Assembly: GCF_014647515.1 (NCBI RefSeq)
Contig: NZ_BMPI01000008.1
Coordinates: 43,429-107,428 of the forward strand
Direction: 5' to 3'
DNA from: Dactylosporangium sucinum
GTDB taxonomy: Bacteria > Actinomycetota > Actinomycetes > Mycobacteriales > Micromonosporaceae
DNA: 64,000 bases
The translations under genes were made by a program, and so were the position numbers. Shown piece after piece: positions 54,275 through 60,752 of this stretch (position 1 is the stretch's first letter; each line of letters opens with the position of its first letter). The notes beneath the pieces were generated by a model, which was given only the letters and a program-made list of their open reading frames with translations, had not been told where the DNA came from and did no database searches.

Positions 54275-54955
54275 CTACTCGAGCCCGAGCAGCCGAGGAA
54301 GCGACCCGATCGAGCCGATGACCTCGTGGGCGCCCGCCGCCATCAGGGCCTGGCGGTCGCCCGCGCCGGTCAGCACGCCGACCAGCAGGCCCGCCCCGGC
54401 CCGCTGGCCGGCGATCAGGTCGAGCGGGGTGTCGCCGACGACGACCATCCGCCGCACGTCCTCGACGCCGAGCTTCAGGGCCGACACGAGCATGAAGTCG
54501 GGGAACGGCCGCCCACGGCCGGCGTCGGCGGGGGAGAGCACCAGGTCGACCTGCCCCCACCAGCCGAGCGCGTCGATGATGGCCTCCTGCGTGGCCCGCG
54601 CGAACCCGGTCGTGAGCGCCACCTTGATCCCGCTGGCGCGCAGCGCCTTGATCGCCTCGATCGCGCCGGGGATCGGCAGCACCGCGCCCTCGTCGACGAG
54701 CAGGCCGTAGGCCTCCTCGAACGTCTCGTTGGCGGCCTGCGCCCGCTCCTCGTCGCCGTCGAGCAGCAGGCGGAACACCTCGATGCGGCTCTGGCCCATG
54801 GTCTTGCGGACGACAGCGAGCATCCGTTCGTGCTGCGGGGTGCCGGGCGCCACACCCTCGCCGGCGAAGGCCACCGTGAAGGCCTGTTCCACCAGGCCGT
54901 CGTCACGCACCGTCGTGCCTGCCATGTCGATGCAGGCGAGTTGCCACGCTGTCAT
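54275..54955 (-). CDS. HAD-superfamily hydrolase, phosphonatase-like
   Basis: 226 residues. Motif I reads DMAGTTV (Asp10, Ala12), the form seen in phosphonoacetaldehyde hydrolase-like HAD proteins, rather than DxDGT. A helical cap follows (EQAFTVAFAGEGVAPGTPQH), then VALTTGFARATQ (motif II), the Lys/Arg segment GRGRPFPDFML, and MVVVGDTPLDLIAGQRAG (motif III). The Schiff-base Lys of true phosphonatases is not evident, so a phosphatase is more likely. It converges on ilvG with a 13-bp gap and no obvious terminator. Confidence 0.85.
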   Translation of the reverse strand: MTAWQLACIDMAGTTVRDDGLVEQAFTVAFAGEGVAPGTPQHERMLAVVRKTMGQSRIEVFRLLLDGDEERAQAANETFEEAYGLLVDEGAVLPIPGAIEAIKALRASGIKVALTTGFARATQEAIIDALGWWGQVDLVLSPADAGRGRPFPDFMLVSALKLGVEDVRRMVVVGDTPLDLIAGQRAGAGLLVGVLTGAGDRQALMAAGAHEVIGSIGSLPRLLGLE

Positions 54956-55006
54956 CGCGCAATGGGAGCACGCTCAAGCGGCGATTCGGTGAACGGCACA
55001 AAACGC

Positions 55007-56521
55007 CTAGAAGCTACCGGCCCGTCGCATCGTGCGGGGGCGGCCGTCGGGGTCGTGGACCGTGCGGTACACCAGCGACGACCAACGGGACGTCCACGCC
55101 GAGAGGTGGGGTGACTCGTACGGGCGGAGGCGGCCCGGTGGGCGCGGGCCCCGCCGGCCCGCCGCGTGCCAGGCCTCCAGCGCGCGGGCCGAGGACTCGA
55201 ACTCCTCCACGGCGGCGAGCGGGTCGTCCGGCACGTCGTCGTGGCCGAGGTGCTCGCGGGCCAGGCGTAGGCGCAGGTCGCGGGCGTAGGCGCCGGTCGG
55301 GTCGAGGACGGCGCAGGTGAGCTCCGAGTCGTGGGTCCACGATCGCAGGGAGACGTTGTCGGAGCCCACCGTCGCCCACGTGTCGTCCACCACGCAGACC
55401 TTGGCGTGCACGTAGATCGGGGTGCCGTCGGCGTTCTCCGGGCTGAAGACGTGCAGCCGGTCCCCGCCGGCGTTGTGCAGCATCGACAGGGCGCGTTCCC
55501 GGCCGTACAGCTGCGGGAACCGGCCCAGTGCGCCGGGCTGGTCCGGGTAGCGCGGCACCACGGCGACCAGGTGCAGGCCGGGGTGCTCGCGCAGGGCGTC
55601 GGCGAAGCAGCCGGCCACCTGGGGTGACCAGAGGTACTGGTCCTCCAGGTAGATGAGCTGCTCGGCCCGCGCGACGGCCTTGCGGTAGCCGCGGGCCACC
55701 GTGCGCTCGCCCTCGGGGGCGAAGGGGTAACCCCGGCGGCGGTACGGGTAGGTGCGCAGCAGCTGGACGCTGAGGTCGCCGGCCGGGGCCGGGTCGGGCA
55801 GCTGCGCCGGCAGCGGGTCGGCGTGCGTGTCCTCGTGGAACAGCTTGTCGTGCAGCACGAAGAACGGGTTGCGCGACAGCGGGGCCGGGTCCTCCCAGCG
55901 CTCCCGGAACGTCGCCTCGACCTGGCCGACGACCGGGCCGCGCAGCTCCAGCTGGACGTCGTGCCAGGGCGCGCGGTCGCCGTAGACGGGTGCGATGGCC
56001 ACCGCCTGCGGGTCGCCGGAGTGTTGGCTGTCGTCGCCCCGGCCGTGACAGAGGTCGATGCCGCCGACGTAGGCGACGTCGAGCGACGGGCGGCCGGGGT
56101 GGCGCAGCACGACGAACTTCTGGTGGTGGGAGCCGCCCGCCCGCACCCGCATGTCGCGCAGGCACTCGCCGCCGGCGGCCTCGATCGCGTCGCCGAGGTG
56201 CTGGTTCTCCTCCTCGCTGAACTGGAGGCGGTCCCAGTGCGAGCGCCAGACCAGGCCCTTGACGACCACCCCGCGCTCGGCGGCGGCGCACAGGACCCGC
56301 GAGATCGTCTCGTCGCCGGCGCCGAGCCGCTCGTCGGGGTCGCCCCGCCAGTCGGTGAAGAGCAGCAGGTCGCCCCGCACCATGCGGTTCACGGCGGGGA
56401 GGAGCTCGGCGTAGTACGCGCGGCCGTCGACGAGCGGCCGGACCGCGTTGCCGTCCGTCCACGGGAGCAGGCGGGTGTGCGGGTTGCCGCGCTCGTCCTC
56501 GGTGAGGAACCAGTCGCTCAC
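55007..56521 (-). CDS. Phospholipase D family protein
   Basis: 504 residues with two HKD units: HHQKFVVL at about 132-139 followed by YVGGIDLCHG, and VHAKVCVVDDTWATVGSDNV at about 371-390 (H372, K374, D379). It would hydrolyse phosphatidylcholine/phosphatidylethanolamine to phosphatidate. No signal peptide or helix is seen, so it may act on the inner leaflet. Start is GTG at 56521, overlapping the stop of the PAP2 gene (GTGA). Cluster context (PAP2 phosphatase, diacylglycerol kinase) supports phospholipid turnover. Confidence 0.88.
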   Translation of the reverse strand: MSDWFLTEDERGNPHTRLLPWTDGNAVRPLVDGRAYYAELLPAVNRMVRGDLLLFTDWRGDPDERLGAGDETISRVLCAAAERGVVVKGLVWRSHWDRLQFSEEENQHLGDAIEAAGGECLRDMRVRAGGSHHQKFVVLRHPGRPSLDVAYVGGIDLCHGRGDDSQHSGDPQAVAIAPVYGDRAPWHDVQLELRGPVVGQVEATFRERWEDPAPLSRNPFFVLHDKLFHEDTHADPLPAQLPDPAPAGDLSVQLLRTYPYRRRGYPFAPEGERTVARGYRKAVARAEQLIYLEDQYLWSPQVAGCFADALREHPGLHLVAVVPRYPDQPGALGRFPQLYGRERALSMLHNAGGDRLHVFSPENADGTPIYVHAKVCVVDDTWATVGSDNVSLRSWTHDSELTCAVLDPTGAYARDLRLRLAREHLGHDDVPDDPLAAVEEFESSARALEAWHAAGRRGPRPPGRLRPYESPHLSAWTSRWSSLVYRTVHDPDGRPRTMRRAGSF

Positions 56522-57951
56522 CGTGCGCCGACCTTCTCGCGCTCCCGGTCGGCGGCCGTCTCGGCCAGGTCCTGGTTCGGGCGGATCAGCCGGACCAGGG
56601 CGGCCACCCACAGGCCGGCCAGCAGGCAGCTGCCGAGGATGTCGGTCGGGTGGTGCATGCCGCGGTACATCCGGGCGACGGCGACCCACAGGGGCATCAC
56701 GACGGCGGCGGCCACGAACAGCCACCGCCATTTCGTGGTCGTGCGCGGCACCAGCAGTACCGCTGCCACCACCCAGATGCAGATGGTCGCCGCGACGTGG
56801 CCCGACGGGAAGCTGGAGGTGGGCATCGGGCCGTCCATGTTCTCGACGTCCGGCCGCGCCCGCCCCACGACCGCGGCCGAGGCGAGGAACAGGGTCAGCT
56901 CGCCGAACATGACCGCGAGCAGGAACACGACCGGCCGCCAGCGGCGGATCGCGGCCAGCGCGATCGCGCCGAGCGCCAGGCCGATCGCCAGGATCGCGTG
57001 GGTGTTGCCGACCTCGCTGCCGACGAGGCTGACCTCGCCGAGCCAGCCGCGGCGGTGCTCCGCGAACCATTGCGGGACCGTACTGTCCCACAGCACGTTG
57101 CCGTTGCCGCCCTCGTGGCGGGCCAGGGGCAGGCCGAGCGCCACCAGGGCGCCGAACCCGAACACCCAGGCGACGAGCGCGCCGGCGGCAATGCGGACGG
57201 CGTGGTTGCCCGAACGGTCGTGGGGCTCGACCGGGCGCAGGTCGTCGGCGGCCTCGGGCTCCAGGCCCTCGTCGAGCGGTTCGGTGACGCGTTCGCCCTC
57301 GTGGTACCGCAGGAGCTCGAACGCCGTGACGCAGAGCCCGAGCCAGGCGACGCCCAGCGACCAGGCCCCGACGACGTCGGACAGGAAGTGCACGCCGAGC
57401 GCCAGGCGGCTGAACCCGACCAGCACGACGAGCGCGCCCACCGCGACCAGGACCGGCCGGCGCCACCGCTCGCGGAGCACCGGCAGGAAGACGACCAGCA
57501 GCGCGGCGTAACAGATGAGCGAGTTCAGCGAGTGCCCGCTCGGGAAGCTGTTGCCGCCGCCGTGCGCGATCGGCTGCTCGACGACCGGGCGCAGGCGGCC
57601 GATGGCCAGCTTCAGCGTGGGGTCGAGAACGAGGCCGCCGACGGCCGCGACGACCAGGAACGCGGCGAGCTTCCACTGCCGGCGGACGGCCAGCAGGGTG
57701 GTCCCGATGGCGACCAGCCAGAACAGCACGCCGAAGCTGCCCAGGCGGGAGATGCCGCCCATCAGCTGGACGAGGAGGTCGCTGGGCGCCACCACGGCGT
57801 TGAGCCGTTCGGCGAGGCCGCGGTCGACGGACTCCAGGGGTACCCACCGGACCCGGACCGCGATGACCAGCAGGCTGAACAGCAGGGCCGCGGCGCCGAA
57901 TCCGGCCATTCTTCGCAGAGCGGCCCGATCGTTCCTCACGTTTGCACCCAT
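56518..57951 (-). CDS. Double PAP2 phosphatase membrane protein
   Basis: 477 residues holding two PAP2 phosphatase units in one chain. Unit 1: KLAIGRLRP (114-122), PSGHS (137-141), SRLALGVHFLSD (181-192). Unit 2: VVGRARP (361-367, with Ala where unit 1 has the first Lys), PSGHV (382-386), ARMYRGMHHPTD (426-437). A hydrophilic linker (about 215-250) and a ~45-residue outer loop separate them. Around ten to twelve helices. PAP2 enzymes remove phosphate from phosphatidate or undecaprenyl pyrophosphate. Unit 1 looks fully catalytic; unit 2 may be altered. It is coupled to the phospholipase D gene. Confidence 0.87.
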   Translation of the reverse strand: MGANVRNDRAALRRMAGFGAAALLFSLLVIAVRVRWVPLESVDRGLAERLNAVVAPSDLLVQLMGGISRLGSFGVLFWLVAIGTTLLAVRRQWKLAAFLVVAAVGGLVLDPTLKLAIGRLRPVVEQPIAHGGGNSFPSGHSLNSLICYAALLVVFLPVLRERWRRPVLVAVGALVVLVGFSRLALGVHFLSDVVGAWSLGVAWLGLCVTAFELLRYHEGERVTEPLDEGLEPEAADDLRPVEPHDRSGNHAVRIAAGALVAWVFGFGALVALGLPLARHEGGNGNVLWDSTVPQWFAEHRRGWLGEVSLVGSEVGNTHAILAIGLALGAIALAAIRRWRPVVFLLAVMFGELTLFLASAAVVGRARPDVENMDGPMPTSSFPSGHVAATICIWVVAAVLLVPRTTTKWRWLFVAAAVVMPLWVAVARMYRGMHHPTDILGSCLLAGLWVAALVRLIRPNQDLAETAADREREKVGAR

Positions 57952-57975
57952 GCCCAGTTTGGGGAATCACCCAAC

Positions 57976-58767
57976 ATGACCGCCGTGAATACCGCTTCCC
58001 CCGCGTTACGGAACCTCAGCCGCGTGGGCTTCGTCGGCTACGGGCTGCTGCACCTGGCGCTGGCCTGGGTGGCGGCGCAGATCGCGCTGGGCAGGTCGGC
58101 GGAGGGCGACCAGTCGGGCGCGTTCCGGACCCTGGCCGAGCAGCCGTTCGGCGAGCTGCTGCTGTGGTTCGTCATCGCCTGCCTGGTGGCGCTGGCGATC
58201 TGGCAGGCCGTCCTGGCGATCTGGGGCCACCGTGACACGCAGGGCAAGCACCGGATCGCGGAGCGTGTCTTCTCGGCGGCCCGGGTGATCGTCTACCTGG
58301 TTCTGGCGTTCACCGCCGGCAAGGTCGTCACCGGCGCGCCGCAGTCCAGCGCCCAGCAGCAGCAACAGGCCACCGCCGGGCTGATGGCCAAGCCGGCGGG
58401 GGTGTGGCTGGTCGGGCTGGTCGGCCTCGGGGTGCTGGCCTTCGGGATCGGGATGCTGTGGTACGGCCTGAAACGCAAGTTCGAGCGCAAGCTGGAGTTC
58501 GGCGGGGGACGGTCGCGCAGCGCGGCGATCCGGGCCGGGCAGGTCGGCTACGCGGCCAAGGGCGTGGCGTTCGGCATCGCGGGCTACCTGCTGGTCGAGG
58601 CCGCCGTCAAGAACGACCCCGGCAAGTCGCGGGGGCTGGACGCGGCGCTGCACACGGTCGCCGGGCAGCCCTACGGCAAGTTCCTCCTGCTGGCCATCGC
58701 GCTCGGCCTGGCCGCGTTCGCCGTCTACTGCGTCTTCCAGGTCCGGTACCGCAAGGCCGGCTCGTGA
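57976..58767 (+). CDS. DUF1206 membrane protein
   Basis: 263 residues, six predicted helices arranged as three similar pairs. Repeated blocks GFVGYGLLHLALAWVA, RVIVYLVLAFTAGKVV and GYAAKGVAFGIAGYLL each start a pair, and AEQPFGELLLW and AGQPYGKFLLL mark paired loops. This is the DUF1206 pattern; function unknown. ATG at 57976; its stop overlaps the GTG of the diacylglycerol kinase, so the two are coupled and it may take part in the same lipid process. Divergent from the PAP2 gene with a 24-bp gap. Confidence 0.85.
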   Translation: MTAVNTASPALRNLSRVGFVGYGLLHLALAWVAAQIALGRSAEGDQSGAFRTLAEQPFGELLLWFVIACLVALAIWQAVLAIWGHRDTQGKHRIAERVFSAARVIVYLVLAFTAGKVVTGAPQSSAQQQQQATAGLMAKPAGVWLVGLVGLGVLAFGIGMLWYGLKRKFERKLEFGGGRSRSAAIRAGQVGYAAKGVAFGIAGYLLVEAAVKNDPGKSRGLDAALHTVAGQPYGKFLLLAIALGLAAFAVYCVFQVRYRKAGS

Positions 58768-59672
58768 CGACGTCGGCCGTCATCGTCAACCCCTCGAAGG
58801 TCGTCGATCTCGAAGGACGCCGCGCGGAGATCTGCTCGGTGCTGGCCGCGGCCGGGTGGGCCGAGCCGCTCTGGCTGGAGACCACCCCCGACGACCCGGG
58901 CTGCGGCATGGCCGAGCAGGCCGTCGAGGCGGGGGTCGAAGTCGTGCTGGCCTGCGGCGGCGACGGCACCGTCATGGCGGTCGCGTCCGTGCTCGCCGGC
59001 ACCGACGTCGCCCTCGCGCTCATCCCCTCCGGCACCGGCAACCTGCTGGCCACCAACGTCGGCGTCACCCGGGACGTGGCCGCGGCGCTGGCGGTGGCGA
59101 CCGGCGGGGAGCGGCGCCGCATCGACGTCGGCGTCGTCGAGGACGCGGGCACGTTCACGGTGATGGCGGGGATGGGGTTCGACGCCGCGATGGTGGGTGA
59201 GACCCCGGATGACCGCAAGGCCCGGTTCGGCTGGGTCGCGTACGTGGTGACCGGGCTGCGCAACCTGCGCCGGCGCCGGATGCGGCTGCGGATCCGGCTG
59301 GACGACGGGCCGTGGCTGCGCCGCCGGGCGAGCACCGTGCTGGTCGCCAACGTCGGGCGGCTGCAGGGCGGCATCCCGCTCCTGCCCGACGCCCATGTCG
59401 ACGACGGCTGGCTGGACGTCGCCGTGCTCTCCCCGCGCCACCTCACCGACTGGGCCAAGCTCGCGTGGGGTGTCCTGCGGCGGCGCGAGCGGCCGCCGCG
59501 GCTTGAAACGTTCCGGGCCCGCTCGGTCGAGGTCCGCACCGGCCGGGAGGAGCCGCGCGAACTCGACGGCGACGTCGTCGCGCCCGCACGCCGCCTCGTC
59601 GCCCGGGTCCGGCCGGGCGCGCTGCTGCTCTGTGTGCCGGGCGCGACTACTTCTCGTCGTCCCGGCGTTTGA
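58764..59672 (+). CDS. Diacylglycerol/lipid kinase (DagK family)
   Basis: 302 residues. GGDGT (65-69) and SGTGN (89-93) in IPSGTGNLLATNVG form the nucleotide site, and GMGFDAAMVGETPDDRK continues the DagK catalytic domain. The C-terminal beta-domain includes LPDAHVDDGWLDVAVLSPRH. It would phosphorylate diacylglycerol (or a related lipid alcohol) to phosphatidate, reversing the PAP2 reaction. GTG at 58764 overlaps the DUF1206 stop. The last 26 bp overlap the convergent gene at 59647. Confidence 0.9.
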   Translation: MTTSAVIVNPSKVVDLEGRRAEICSVLAAAGWAEPLWLETTPDDPGCGMAEQAVEAGVEVVLACGGDGTVMAVASVLAGTDVALALIPSGTGNLLATNVGVTRDVAAALAVATGGERRRIDVGVVEDAGTFTVMAGMGFDAAMVGETPDDRKARFGWVAYVVTGLRNLRRRRMRLRIRLDDGPWLRRRASTVLVANVGRLQGGIPLLPDAHVDDGWLDVAVLSPRHLTDWAKLAWGVLRRRERPPRLETFRARSVEVRTGREEPRELDGDVVAPARRLVARVRPGALLLCVPGATTSRRPGV

Positions 59673-59988
59673 GGTCTTCCTCCCAGCGGCGCAGCAGCTC
59701 AGCGTCGTTGCGTGACTGCGTTGTGTCGATGCCGCGCAGGAACTCCGGGTCGTCGTCCGGCGCCGTGGGCCGCTTGGTGGCCCGGCTCGCCACCCCCGCC
59801 CGTTCGAGCGAGACCGGTCGCCCGGAGAAGAACCACGCGATCGGACCGACGACGGGCAGCAGGAGGATGGCGAGGACCCAGACGGGCCGGGGGAGCCCGC
59901 GGATGTCCTCACGTTCCGAGGACAGGCAGTCGATGAGCGCGACCAGCGTCGCGACCAGCACGATCAGGAAGGGCAGTGCGCGTCCCAT
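59647..59988 (-). CDS. Small membrane protein, PLD-nuclease N-terminal domain type
   Basis: 113 residues. Two helices (about 4-22 and 34-53: VWVLAILLLPVVGPIAWFFSG) with the RPVWVLAILLLPVVGPIAWF block typical of PLDc_N (PF13396), then a charged, soluble tail ending in KRRDDEK. In cardiolipin synthases this unit precedes the catalytic part; here it stands alone. ATG at 59988 (MGRALPF) is preferred over an upstream in-frame start at 60009. Its 3' end overlaps the lipid kinase gene tail to tail by 26 bp. Confidence 0.8.
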   Translation of the reverse strand: MGRALPFLIVLVATLVALIDCLSSEREDIRGLPRPVWVLAILLLPVVGPIAWFFSGRPVSLERAGVASRATKRPTAPDDDPEFLRGIDTTQSRNDAELLRRWEEDLKRRDDEK

Positions 59989-60015
59989 GCCGCCATGATG
60001 ACTCAGCAAACGGGC

Positions 60016-60297
60016 TCATGACACCAGCAAGAGGGTGCCCATCACGCAGTACAGCAGGATCAGCGCGACCATCGCGGGCAAGGTCCTCCCGATGGGGGTA
60101 GCCACCCGGGCCGAACGGCGCTGGATGACGACCACGGCGGCCGACCACACGACGGCGGTCGCGGTGAGGGCGACGGCGGCCGGCCCGGCTCCGAGCTCGA
60201 CCACGGCGAGCCTTCCGAGCAACAGTGCCACGACGGTGACGCTCACCAGGGTCCGCCGCCAGGCGAGGACCGTGCGCTCGTGGGCTGCTCCGTTCAT
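60016..60297 (-). CDS. DUF202-family small membrane protein
   Basis: 93 residues, three predicted helices. NGAAHERTVLAWRRTLVSVT carries the ERTxLAWxRT motif of DUF202 (YidH-like) proteins. Function unknown. It is preceded by three extra tandem copies of its own first codons (60298-60351), each with a start codon, which link it translationally to the DUF202 gene upstream. ATG at 60297 is the only one of the four that opens the long frame. Confidence 0.82.
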   Translation of the reverse strand: MNGAAHERTVLAWRRTLVSVTVVALLLGRLAVVELGAGPAAVALTATAVVWSAAVVVIQRRSARVATPIGRTLPAMVALILLYCVMGTLLLVS

Positions 60298-60351
60298 GCG
60301 TGGGCCGCTCCGTTCACAGGGCCGCTCCGTTCATAGGGTCGCTCGGTTCAT
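60298..60351 (-). repeat. Tandem start-codon array with chained 6-7 codon mini-ORFs
   Basis: Three copies (17, 17 and 20 bp) of the first codons of the gene at 60297 stand head to tail before it. Starts are ATG 60351, ATG 60334 and GTG 60317, then the true ATG 60297. Each mini-ORF (for example ATGAACGGAGCGGCCCTGTG then A) ends in a TGA overlapping the next start as ATGA or GTGA. The first start overlaps the stop of the upstream DUF202 gene (60348). Confidence 0.9.
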
Positions 60352-60719
60352 ACGAGGGTCGCGATCAGGAGGGCGGTGGCGCCGAGGGTGATCACCAGGG
60401 CGAGAATCGCGGGGAAACGCGACGGGGGGAGCGCCTCACCCAGCCGCATCGCCCGCTCGCTGCGGGACCAGTGGTCCACCCCGCGCAGCGCGACCAGCGC
60501 GCCCAGCGCGAACAGCGACACCGCGATCACCAGGCGTAGCCGGTGTCCCGGCAGGAACTGGGCAACAGCCAGCCCGCCGCCGACGAGGGCGAGCGCGGTG
60601 CGCAGCCAGGCGAGGAACGTGCGCTCGTTGGCCAGCGAGAACCGGTAGTCCGGCGTGGTCCCCTCCGAGCGGACCTCGGCGGGGTCGAACCAGCGTCGGA
60701 TCATTGCCCACACGGACAT
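60348..60719 (-). CDS. DUF202/YidH-family membrane protein
   Basis: 123 residues. A soluble N-terminus (MSVWAMIRRWFDPAEVRSEG) precedes FSLANERTFLAWLRTALALV, the DUF202 signature, and three helices ending ALVITLGATALLIATLV. Homologue of E. coli YidH; function unknown. ATG at 60719. Its stop overlaps the first unit of the start-codon array leading into the second DUF202 gene. Divergent from the FtsX permease at 60753. Confidence 0.87.
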   Translation of the reverse strand: MSVWAMIRRWFDPAEVRSEGTTPDYRFSLANERTFLAWLRTALALVGGGLAVAQFLPGHRLRLVIAVSLFALGALVALRGVDHWSRSERAMRLGEALPPSRFPAILALVITLGATALLIATLV

Positions 60720-60738
60720 GATTGTCAGACTCCCTCGG

Positions 60739-60744
60739 TACAGT
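60739..60744 (+). promoter_or_regulatory. Leaderless-type -10 (TACAGT)
   Basis: TANNNT hexamer 8 bases before ATG 60753 with no purine-rich ribosome site; supports that start for the FtsX permease. Confidence 0.4.
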
Positions 60745-60752
60745 CTCGCGCG

